From: Hexactinellida sp. DTS-2022
Taxonomy: Eukaryota; Porifera; Hexactinellida
NCBI GenBank assembly: GCA_028753945.1
Contig: JAPNXP010000012.1
Span: 248,001 to 312,000 of the forward strand
Length of the DNA stretch: 64,000 nt
Reading direction: 5' to 3'
The translations under genes were made by a program, and so were the position numbers. This document shows, piece by piece, positions 25,401 through 34,753 of this stretch; the stretch's first letter is position 1, and each line of letters starts with the position of its first letter. Below the pieces are notes generated by a model. It saw only the letters and a list, made by a program, of their open reading frames with translations, did not search any database and was not told the DNA's origin.

Positions 25401-28400
25401 AGGAACCCCAAGAAAGACCGTCTCGTTAACAATCGTCTGATTACAATGTGTTACGCTCAAATCGGCATGCTACAGGCTGCAGCAGGCTTCCTTACTTATT
25501 TTATAATTATGGGAGTAAACGGCTTCTTCCCGCTGTTCCTATTTGGGATTAGTGACAGCTGGGACAACCGAGACATCAACAATCTGGAGGATTCCTATGG
25601 CGTGGAGTGGTCGTACACAGCTCGCAAGCAACTGGAGTATACGAGTAACACAGGGTTCTTTGTCTCAATAGTGGTCACACAATGGGCAGACCTTATAATA
25701 TGCAAAACCCGTAGGAACAGCGTATTCACGCAGAGAGGGATTAACTATTGGATGATCGCAGGTCTGGTGTTCGAAACTGTGCTCGCGCTTCTCCTCACTT
25801 ACACTCCAGTTATAAACAATGTTCTTAAAATGTACCCCCTGCGTTTGGAATGGCTCACACTCCCATTCACTTTTACTATAGCGATATTTTGCTACGACGA
25901 AGCTAGAAAGTGGCTAATGAGAAAGTTCCCAGGTGGCTGGGTAGATAGAGAGATGTACTACTGATGTCACTCACAGACAAACGGATAATTGAGTCACTAT
26001 TATATTATGTAATGCTCTGCTGATTGGGAATATCATAAGTGTAGATAATAAGATTATAATATTATAATTACTTACTCATCGATTGATGCATTGTTGAGAT
26101 TTCTAAATATTCTTGATTCTTCTTCAGCAGATTGTTCAGTGCTTCCTCTAACAACTAGTGAGATAAAATAGTAATATTTGTAAATATATATTTACACAAA
26201 TTATAGATATACTGACCGAGAAATCGGGATTTCCTATGCTGTCTCCAGTATGAGAAGTGAACAAACAAACAAATGAGAAATATGCAGGTAAGAGCTAATA
26301 CTGTAGTGAGTGACACTGCGATAACAATCAGAATTAGAGGAGAAACGTCTCTGGCAATAACAGACGCGACTAAAGAAGTAAATAAATTATGAGATTTTGT
26401 AAAATATTTATAAACTAAACCACCGCTACGAGATAACCAGTACCATCCAAGAATCCATAAACCAATTATTAGAGATTCTAAACTACTTTATGTTACCGAA
26501 TTAAGGTAGTTTTCCTTATGAAATGTAGGTAATCTCTCGCTGGTATTTCAATTAGTTCAGCTGAGATACTTAGTTATTATCGAATGTTATTAGAGCTGCT
26601 GTAAGCTGACTATTTCGAGGCCGCATGATAGTCATTAGAGTCCCTAATTGGTGAACACATGGTAACATCATAAGGTATATGGAATGTTAATCTGTACCAT
26701 ATGGCCCTAGCTCAACAGAGAATACAAACAAAAGTATTGTTGAATGGATAAAGCTAATTGATTGCAAGTTTGATTGTCAATGTGACTTCTAAATCATAGC
26801 ACCATAAGCAAATACCTAGTCCAATTCTAAATAGATTGATTTACTGTGCCAATTTTCATCTGAGAACAAGCAAATCAAATTGACAATTAAGGAAATTGAT
26901 TAACAAGAGATGAAATTAATCAAACAATCTATTCGGTGAAACAATGATGAATTAGAATTAAAAGAAATCACAACAGGAAATGTAGTGCATTGCAATTTAC
27001 GTTGAATTAATGCTTGACCAGCAGCAGGTGATGATTCATTACAACCTGCATGTGATTTTATATCCGTTGCGAGCACACGGAGAGTATAGATCCAATTGTC
27101 TACATATCTAAACAGAAACCCAATCGGTTGTGTATTCGGAAGATTGGATGCAGGTGGGTCTCGTATCGAATTATCAGCTGACTTATTGCAACAGACTTAT
27201 AGAATTGCAATCATACCATTCTAGATATAACAACTAATCAAAAAAACATTTAAAGAACTTACATAGCACAGGTGTACTGGATGCGCTGCCGAAATAATTG
27301 TGAATTACAATTCGAAATTGGAAGCCTTTATCGGCGATGCTAAGCCCATAGGAGGTTGTATTGTACTCATAAATTGTAGCTACCGTGAACCAGGTGGAAT
27401 CTATTTATGGAAATAAATGTGTAAAGGTAGTATACTAGTATACCAATTTATATGAAACTAATATACTGGTGATAGAATACCTCGTATTTTCCTCTGGACA
27501 ATAATACTCGTGATTTCACTGCCGCCATTGTGCGAAATGCTCCAGGTGAGTGTAGCGTTATCTCCACTCGATGCCTCGGACAGAATGAGGATAGGAGAAC
27601 GTGGCCTACCTAGATAATAAGTAGGATTATAACAATATAAGAGTGTTATTAGGAAATGAGGTTAAATACCTGCAGGGAGATCAAATATACTGGTCAGGTT
27701 GAACCCGATTCCATCTGTGTTTATCCCTGCGAATTTAACACTGTAGGTAACCCCCGCGTCTAAGCTGGAGATCGCGAGAGTGGCGAGCGGAGACGCTACC
27801 TCAAACGCGCTCTCTCTCAGGACGTGCGGCGTGAGGGAGTATCGGTACTCTAGTGCTAGGAGGAAATCCGTGGTGTGATTAGGGGCTGTCCATGAGAAGG
27901 TAGCTCCGTGAGAACCGTTCGAGAGAATATACAGGTCATTTGGAATGTTTGGAACTAAAGAGAAGAAAATGAATTCAGCATTATCTCTAAGATCTCGTAA
28001 TTATGGACTGTAATTCGTAGAATAGAATACAGAGAAGCCTCAACAGATAAGAACAGCTTTATTTCATCTAATTAGACTAAAGTCATGAATAAAGAACTCT
28101 GATTAATCTGGCGAAGACTTACCTTGACGCTCTGAAGCAATGACGGTTTTAATTTCAGTCGAAGGACCGTCTCCAATGGCATTATATGCTACGACACTAC
28201 AGCTGTATATTTCCCCATCAACCACGCCATTGGATATAACTGTCAGGGTAGATGCGCGATCGTGCGATAGGAATTCGCTAAGCACATCTCCAATCTCTGG
28301 CTGACATCTCACCTAACTAACGAGTATTACACAGAACAACTAAGGTACAATTAGGAGAGAATCGAACCTTGTATCCGGTTATAATAGCGTCATCGAGTGG

Positions 28401-31400
28401 CGCTGTGAAATACACTGCTATTCTGCCTCTGCCATACGATTCCACTTCAAAGCCAGTCGGGGGATTAAATGGGGAATCGTAAAAAGTCATAGCCGAGACA
28501 TGATCAGAAAACTCCCCAATTCCCACACTGTTTATGAAAGCTACCCTTATCGTATAGTAGGTGGATTGTGCCAGACCAGTCAGGGTGTAATTCAGCTGGC
28601 TAGAGCCTGTCAGAATGTCCGGTGTAACCAGTGGCGAGGTAGACACGTACTGAATGGAATGGTCTAATAGGTTTCCATTGAGGCCGCTACACAGTGTGTT
28701 AGAATCAGGAATCTAAACAGAATTCATACAGTCAACTCTCGTTATAACGAAGTGCTTGGGACCTGTAAATTCCTTCATTACATCCCTGGATTCGTTATAA
28801 CTGGGGAATAATTAATGCATTTAGTGCTTTGGGGGAAATATCAATTTCGTTATAAGCGGGTATTTCGTTATATCCAAATTCGTTATAACGGGAGTTCACT
28901 GTAAATACAAACTCAAGAAATTAGAATTGAGTAGTACCTGCCATGCTAGAGAGATGTGTGTGGGAGTTGGGATCGAGCTGATGCTCAAGTTAGCAGGAGA
29001 TACGCTAGGGACTATGGATAAGGAGAAACAATAAGCTAACTACTTTATACAGTTACAATTACAACAGAAACATACCTTCTGCTGGAACTTGAATTGGAAC
29101 TGAAGCTAAACTGGGCTCACTGCTACCGACAGCATTAACTGCTGACACGCGGAACACATACTCTAAGCTTGGGCAGTAGGTAACATTAAGCGCAAGGAGG
29201 GCACTCTCTCCAGCGTCTCTCCATCCCACAGATCTGTCAGTCTTGTACTCTGCGAGGTATCTGCTCACAGCCACTCCCCCGCTGTTAAGAGGAGGGGACC
29301 AACTGACCTCTAAGCTGGATTCTGCGGTTAGGACAGCTCCAACAGCTACTGGCGGGTCAGGGACAGCTAATTCAATACAATAAATAACACATACACATAA
29401 CATAGTATAGTATATTTTATAATTCTTACTTGCAATACGAATGTCTGTGTGGCCTATGAGAGTCTCCAGCTGAGATTCATACGTCAGAGCGGAGTCAGCT
29501 GTTATAGCAATACACGCGTAGCTGCCCGCATCAGAAGCCTGTACCTGAGAGATCTCAAGATCTCCAAAGCTCCCAGTTATCCTAAACCGATCAGCTGACA
29601 CAGACACAGCTGTCCCGTCTTGCTCCCACCTGTAGCTTAGAGTTAGAGTGGCGTAGTTAGCATCTGCAGTGGCTCTACAGGCTATGCTAACTGAGCTGCC
29701 GAGCAGAGCTGTCAGTGCAGCTGCCATAGGGCTGTAGGGCTGTGTAGGTTCTATGGGATATAATAATACTATCTCCTTGTTAAACTATCGTACAGACTTA
29801 CCAACAACCAGTATACTGAATGAATACTCTATAAACCCGGCCGTGTTAGAGATGGTACAAGTGTACAGACCGGAGTGAGAGCTGTTAGCAGCCGCGACTG
29901 AGTAGTGACTCTCGTTTAGCATCGAATAATCTGACAATAGAAAGGATGATACCAACTAATATAGCTAGTGTACTCTAGTTATGTTAGTATACCTGTTGAC
30001 TGTAAGGTGTGGTTATTGTGTGAATACGTGTATATAGGGGCTGGGGCTCCGTGAGCTACGAAGCCAAATGAGAAGGCACTGCCTTCAAATGCCAATATGT
30101 CTCTCTGTAAGAAGGTCAGCTGAGGCTGAAAGCCTACAATTAAACCAATCAATAACATGAAAAAATAATATTAGAAGTGTTCCTCTCACCCTTTACATTG
30201 AGTGTGAACACTCTCATGTCTCTTCCAGCTGAGTTCTCCACATAGCATTGGTACAATCCGGTATCTGCGGTGGAGACAGAGCTCAGCTCTATTTCCCAAG
30301 AGGAGGTACCCAGAGGACTCCCGTTATATAACCAGCTGTACAACAGAGGGGCGGTGCCGACGCTCTCGCAGGAGAGAGAGAGCGTAGAGCCCTGGACAGG
30401 GGACTGGGAGAGAGACTGGTTGCTGATCACAGCAGGAGGCACTGGGTAATGGAATTATATATTGAGACCGTGGATTAGTTAACTAAGTTATGCTACTAAT
30501 AACATACTGATGACAGTGAGTGTGAAAGGTCGCGAATCTTGCTGGTCATCAGCGTCAATGCAAGAATACGATCCCATGTCTGATAGTGTTACATTCCTTA
30601 TGGTGAGTATTCCGCTATTCTGAGTTAATGATATCCTGTCAGATTCAAACAGGCTCGTATCACCAAACTTCCAAAGAGCAGGTTGACTGGAAGAACTGGA
30701 AATGAAACAAATAAATAATTTGTATCAAATTAGAAATAAATAAATAAGCGAGCAGCACCTTCCTGTGATGATGCATTGAAAAGATACGTCATCTCCTAAA
30801 GCAGCTGTTCTGTTAGAGGGCGAAATGTAGAACCTCCTCACCTTGCTGATTGCTAGAATACAAATTCAATAATCACCATAAATCCTTTGTCTACACTAAA
30901 CAGTTATGACAATGAGAATTCTTTTAATAGATTTGGTTACAAGAATAGAAACAGTATCCAAATCGCCTAGTGATTAAAACGTTGAAGAGGCATGTAAACA
31001 ATAATGTTACTTACTTGAAAGGATTAAAATATTTAACTGGAATTCCAATCAGAAATAAACAAAGAAATTCTCAACGGAAAATTCGTTGTTAGCTAGAAAA
31101 CAAGTTAATTACGTAAGTAGAAAAGTCAAGTCATTTATAGCTAGTCTAAGAATGTAAATATGCGACAATACATTCCATTGAAACTAGTTGCTAGCTAACT
31201 CTTCACCAAACTTCAAAACAAGGCAAGTTGCTAAGAAGTTATGTAGGGTTGCCGTGGGAGGGGAATTTCCATTCCCATTCCCATTCACAGGATTTCTGTG
31301 GGGATCCCCATGGGAATTCCAATATGTAGATTCCCATGGGATTCCCCATGGGAATTCCCATACCCGGCAACCCTGGTTATGTTGCAAAATTGAAGAAATA

Positions 31401-32231
31401 AACGCAAAAATAGAACGCTAAAAGCAACTGATGATAAACCATAATTGTTCGTATCTTACTTTGATCATTCGGCATTGTAACAGCTGCGACATCAAACTCC
31501 TCAGAAACATTCAGAAATGAGTTGCTTGTCCGACACGCGTATATTCCGGTGTCGGACTGTCTAATCAAGCTGAACACCAGTTCGTAATCCAGCGAGACCA
31601 CCAGTGGGTAGTGGTCCTGTATCTGTCCAGACTCGTACCACCAGCTGACGGAGGGGGGCGGGTGCGAGCTGACGGCGTAGAGCGGACAGCTGAGCGAGAA
31701 AGAGGAGTTGGGGGAGACGATGGGAATAGAGCCGGGGAGACTGCTCCTGTCCACACTGAAATCTGTAATAAAATAATAAATATTTCATTCGGAAATTCTA
31801 CATGTTACAGTTTACACTTACAAGCTTGTTTTAGACTCAAAGAGAAGCTCACGATCTTCCCGACACTATTCTCAGCAGTGCACCTGTACGCGCCTTCTAG
31901 ACCAGGAGAGAAGGCCTGTATTTCCAGCTCTCCAGAGGATATTAGGAACCGAGAGTCCGTGTTGTCGATAGCCTGGCCCTCTAAGAACCAAGAGAAGAGA
32001 GGGGCGTCTTGGTCTCCTGTCAGCACGCACTCCAGGGTGTGGCTGGCACCCGCTTCAACTGTAGTTCTCGCAGGCGTTATATAAATAGCCGAAAGATACT
32101 GCGCATTCGAAAAACCTGAAATACAAAAGAATAAAACTCGAAGAGTCAAACATTAGAAGATAATTCTCACCAGTTCCGATAATTAGACAGAGCAGTAGAA
32201 TCATACTTGGGTTAGATCTCCTCTGCTGCAT
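21556..32231 (-). CDS. Type I adhesion receptor: 6 Ig + 5 FN3 + TM + long cytoplasmic tail, 19 exons
   Basis: Hand-spliced exons, 5' to 3': 32171-32231, 31822-32115, 31460-31762, 30759-30852, 30508-30695, 30190-30441, 29993-30133, 29802-29930, 29430-29750, 29076-29366, 28938-29011, 28368-28712, 28123-28312, 27670-27954, 27481-27609, 27263-27400, 26217-26369, 26076-26154, 21556-22477. The total is 4,389 nt, exactly 1,463 codons, with the frame open throughout. Parts: signal peptide (MILLLCLIIGTGFSNA); six Ig domains (about 27-594; Cys pairs with DTG/DAG-Y-C ends); five FN3 domains (about 595-1078, e.g. VPDPPVAVGAVL, NPPTGFEVES); a TM helix at about 1089-1113 with a basic stop-transfer; and a Ser/Pro-rich tail of about 333 aa with no recognised domain. 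The ectodomain order matches L1CAM/neurofascin, but I see no ankyrin-binding FIGQY motif. Ig5 lacks the first Cys and the core Trp. Most introns are phase 1, as is normal for Ig/FN3 genes. It probably mediates cell adhesion or recognition; ligand unknown. Confidence 0.8.
22623..25964 (+). CDS. Na+/K+-transporting P-type ATPase alpha subunit, nested in the receptor's last intron
   Basis: This is an intronless 1,113-aa P2C-type ATPase. Motifs: actuator TGESEP; M4 NVPEGLLATVTV; phosphorylation site CSDKTGTLTQNK (D457); nucleotide-domain VMKGAPE; hinge TGDHPATA and GDGVNDSPALKQA; M5 YTLTSNIPEITPF. Ser rather than Lys in the M5 'TLTSN' position indicates Na+/K+ rather than H+/K+ specificity. The C-terminus EMYY resembles the ion-path ETYY cap. 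The N-terminus is about 90 residues longer than in vertebrate alpha-1 before the shared region. In the M1-M2 loop the position of the ouabain-sensitivity Gln is Thr, while an Asn is kept at the other border. It is expected at the plasma membrane with a beta subunit, maintaining Na+/K+ gradients. It lies antisense, 145 bp and 111 bp from the ends of the host intron. Confidence 0.95.
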   Translation: MSSLGNSGFMELREREGDIESTNSPETRRRGAYSSKVILDPSQTRIPHYVSVDLISVAKTNKRQLSRTNKILNKIIWWRKNEEQMRELKSEVKFDEHLMTIEDLENKYSTDHIRGLTLEESEAKLLKDGMNCLSPPKSTPEVLKFAKHMFSGFSSLLLIASAMCMLLFAITTAKSGDYHRQENNLYLSIILLLVVIVTSCFSYYQEAKSAFIMKGFLKLIPQNATVIRSGVAQEVDPRKLVLGDLVQVNAGDRIPADIRLVHVDRFKVDNSALTGESEPLMRSAHNQSVEPLEATNLAFFSTFAVEGQCKGIVVRTGDYTMMGRIASLTGNIEQRVTPIAREIHHFIKIISAVAVFLGVLCFVILVFTPKEESIVLYLVSFVIELPWEYKLDRVLEHILEAFVFLVGIIVANVPEGLLATVTVCLSLTATKMKKENCLVKHLEAVETLGSTSTICSDKTGTLTQNKMTCLHLCYDRNVYQCTSYPMAMQTMPVDEARKTGTWEWLFRVACLCNKVTFVKENKENILPILQWKYVNGDASEAAILKAFELEVGGSLEYRERYPKVAEVPFNSKNKFQISIHRQPDDNNYLLVMKGAPEVVFTKCTSIMLNGKIESMVGREDEFRNEFENSSLDLASKGERVLGFCFTVLPEEDFPGDFNFDTEEPNFPLDGFCFVGMFGLVDPPREGVREAVDTCREAGINVVMVTGDHPATARSIARMVNIITTDGPTADEVAAEKGISMFETSKELEGMKSIVIHGSILAGLQPGELDFILNNYSEVVFSRTSPQQKLIIVEAYQRQGKIVAVTGDGVNDSPALKQANIGIAMGISGADVSKQAADMILMDDNFSSIVTGVMEGRLIFDNLKKSIAYTLTSNIPEITPFLLFILFKIPRPLDTIHILCIDLGTDLLPAISLAYESPESEIMQRSPRNPKKDRLVNNRLITMCYAQIGMLQAAAGFLTYFIIMGVNGFFPLFLFGISDSWDNRDINNLEDSYGVEWSYTARKQLEYTSNTGFFVSIVVTQWADLIICKTRRNSVFTQRGINYWMIAGLVFETVLALLLTYTPVINNVLKMYPLRLEWLTLPFTFTIAIFCYDEARKWLMRKFPGGWVDREMYY
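26370..27262. other. Receptor intron upstream of the TM exon
   Basis: This 893-bp AT-rich intron separates the last FN3 exon from the transmembrane exon. I see no ORF, repeat or RNA gene in it. Confidence 0.5.
28729..28901. mobile_element. pogo/Tigger-like MITE, copy B, filling a receptor intron
   Basis: TA flanks both ends. The left end is CAGTCAACTCTCGTTATAAC and the right end is the inverted GTTATAACGGGAGTTCACTG. At 173 bp it makes up most of the 225-bp receptor intron (28713-28937), leaving about 52 bp, the size of other introns in this gene. It is the same family as 16474-16627 in the opposite orientation. It contains no ORF. Confidence 0.85.
30853..31459. other. Receptor intron containing a hAT-like MITE
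   Basis: This 607-bp intron lies between Ig2 and Ig3 exons. Apart from the element at 31245-31374 it shows no structure that I can name. Confidence 0.5.
31245..31374. mobile_element. hAT-like MITE with 8-bp target duplication
   Basis: This 130-bp element has inverted ends AGGGTTGCCG ... CGGCAACCCT and an inner run of CATGGGAATTCC-like palindromic repeats. It is flanked by AGTTATGT on the left and GGTTATGT on the right, a 7/8 match. An 8-bp duplication and AGGG-type ends are characteristic of hAT transposons. Confidence 0.75.
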
Positions 32232-32805
32232 TTGGGTGGAATAGAGAACTGGAGTAACTGAGGTGCAACCCAGAGTATACGTATATATATGTTGTGACTA
32301 CTTGCTCGCTTGCTTGTACCATCCTTATACGTGTAAATATTTACTACACTACGTAATGAGATCAACTTATCGCTATTTTTATCCAATTATATACGACAAT
32401 TATTCTTGTCCTAGTTTTCTCATTTTTAATCTGTATCCAGCAATTGTTACTGTTACGCGCACATGAGTTAGGAATAATGTAGACTCCTAGAAATAAAATC
32501 GGATGTAAGCTTTGATGCGTATCCAATTCTTACCTGTAAGATAGTTTTAGTGTTTACATATATCTAATTATATCACCATCATTGCCTAAGCTAATATGTA
32601 AAGCTTCAAATCGCATGACTCGGCATTTCTACTGACCAGAAACAGCATGCTTGTTGGCATTGTAATAACAGAACTCTTACAACACACTACTCTCTATCTT
32701 CTCTATGTTATATTCGGGTCTGTAGGCAATATTAAAAGCAACCCAATTCAGTAAGCCAGTTCTACACAATCTATAGACTAACTCCACTAGATAGCGAAGT
32801 AAGAA
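32232..32805. other. Divergent spacer between the receptor and BLOC1S5
   Basis: This 574-bp AT-rich region must carry the promoters of both genes, which point away from each other. I see no clear TATA box or other gene. Confidence 0.45.
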
Positions 32806-33291
32806 ATGGCAGTAATAGCTAACGATATTTCCAAAGATATTGGAACCGTTTACTCGCGGCTTTTCGACAATCAGTCGGCAATAAACGCAGAATCTAAACA
32901 CATGTTATTCGAGTTTGAGACCAAGAGAGGAGACAGAGAGATAACGAAGATGAATGAAAGTGTTGAGATGATCTCTGCAATCAACAACCAAGTGTTTCCA
33001 AACATTGTGAACTTAGCCAAAGATAATCTACCAAGTTTTAACGAGAAATTACAAACAGCCTTACAAAAGACAGAGGAGATCGTAAGCGAGAATGAATCAT
33101 TCCAAATGGACCTTTCTGTTGAGAAGAATGCGCTTGTTGAGGAATGGGATAAGTTTCAAGCGTGGCTGATTATAGAGCAAGAAAAGGTAGATAGAAAGTT
33201 CGTCAAACAAATGTCAGAACTGAGACAGAACTTCTCTGAAATAGAAGGTATCTCAAGTCCAGGCGAACAACCAAAAAACGGGAACAATTAA
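32806..33291 (+). CDS. BLOC1S5: BLOC-1 subunit 5 (muted homologue)
   Basis: This is a 161-aa single exon, predicted almost entirely alpha-helical. The N-terminal half carries the family pattern: ISKDIGTVYSRLFDNQSAI, then a FEFETKRGDREITKM block, which lines up with 'IIKDLGEIHSRLLDHRPVI ... EFEEKRGLREMR' of vertebrate muted. A coiled coil follows to about residue 150. BLOC-1 is a cytosolic octamer of helical bundles required for biogenesis of lysosome-related organelles and endosomal sorting. The gene converges with SUCLG1, whose stop codon is 168 bp away. The family is small and divergent, so identification depends on the N-terminal pattern. Confidence 0.82.
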   Translation: MAVIANDISKDIGTVYSRLFDNQSAINAESKHMLFEFETKRGDREITKMNESVEMISAINNQVFPNIVNLAKDNLPSFNEKLQTALQKTEEIVSENESFQMDLSVEKNALVEEWDKFQAWLIIEQEKVDRKFVKQMSELRQNFSEIEGISSPGEQPKNGNN

Positions 33292-33459
33292 ACATATAAT
33301 TATACATAGTATATTTAATCGTGTGATACATGTAGCATATTGTATAATTAGAACGGGTACATTCGAACAATTCTTAATTACATAATCAAGAAATACCAGT
33401 AAAGTACACAATGAAACCTATCAAGCTAATGACATACTATGTACATCAATGAATCGTGT

Positions 33460-34617
33460 TTAGGTCACAAGTGATTTTATTTGAGTACCAATACTGGCTG
33501 GAGACGAGGCCACGACAACCCCAGCGTCCTCCAGAGTCTTTATCTTCGTCACTGCGCCTCCCTTCCCGCCGGAAATAACCGCCCCCGCGTGTCCCATTCT
33601 CCTCCCGGGAGGGGCGGTTAGTCCGGCTATAAAGCCGACCACCGGCTTCCTGTTGGGACCGGAGTTGTGCTTCTTGAGAAATTCAGCCGCGTTTTCCTCC
33701 GCGGACCCTCCTATCTCTCCTATCATGACGATTCCCTTAGTCTCAGGGTCCCGTAGGAACCAGTCGAGACAGTCTATGAAGCTCGTGCCGTTGAACGGAT
33801 CGCCGCCTACGCCAATAACCATGGACTGGCCCAGACCGGCGCCACTCGTCTGCCAGACGGCCTCGTACGCGAGGGTGCCCGACCGACTCACGATGCCAAT
33901 GCTGCCGGCCCGGTGGATGTGTCCCGGCATTATTCCGATCTTGCAGTGCTCCGGCTTGATTATGCCAGGCGAGTTAGGGCCTATAAATACAATATGTTAG
34001 GTGTCATCACATTTATAAGAGTCCACTATTCATTCGTTTTATTGCATTTCTGGAAAGAATAGTATCCACAGAAAATTCGTAGCAAAATGTTAATTATTTG
34101 TTGCCCCACCCGATGGTTATAGACTAATATAGAGTATTCCCACAAGGAGTATTCACATACCGATGAGTCTGGTTTTGGTCTGCAGGGAGAGAGCTCGGTT
34201 GATGCGCACCATGTCCTGCTGAGGCACTCCCTCCGTCACACAGATGATGAGCGGAATTTCTTCCTCCATCGACTCTAGGATTGCGGCACCCGCGAATTTA
34301 GGCGGGACAAAAATGACAGTGGCATCCGGTTCCACACTCCGCATCGCTTTCCGGACGGACTCGAACACGGGGAGGCCGAGGTGTATCTGTCCAGCCTTGT
34401 TGGGGCTGACTCCGCCCACTATATTAGTCCCATACGCGATGCAAGCCTGGCAGTGAATGGTGCCCTGCTTGCCTGTGAATCCCTGGCAAATAACTCTAGT
34501 GTGTTTGCCGATAGAAAGGTTGTCGCGTGTGGCTATTTCGTTTGGAGTGGAGCTGGCAAAGCGATTCAATAATTTCCAGCTGCTCGATAGACAGTAGCGC
34601 CTAGGAATGTGGAACAT
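33460..34617 (-). CDS. SUCLG1: Succinyl-CoA ligase alpha subunit, mitochondrial
   Basis: Exons 34161-34617 and 33460-33980 join in phase 1 ([24 protein letters not shown]) to give 325 aa, close to family length. The N-terminus is a mitochondrial presequence ([20 protein letters not shown]). The CoA-binding Rossmann region has [13 protein letters not shown] and GGVSPNKAG. The ligase region has [10 protein letters not shown] and [10 protein letters not shown]. The phospho-histidine site is [10 protein letters not shown] (about H283). It forms the matrix enzyme with a beta subunit, converting succinyl-CoA to succinate with substrate-level phosphorylation in the TCA cycle; the beta partner decides ADP or GDP use. 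Identification is unambiguous. Confidence 0.97.
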
Positions 34618-34753
34618 GCTCTCAACCTATAAATAATGAACAAACAAAGTTACATACTGCCCGTTAATTAATACAATCCTTAATACAATCCTGCTAACAA
34701 AATATTTTACATACAGCCTAACAATGAGTAATGAAGCTATAATTAGAAATAAT

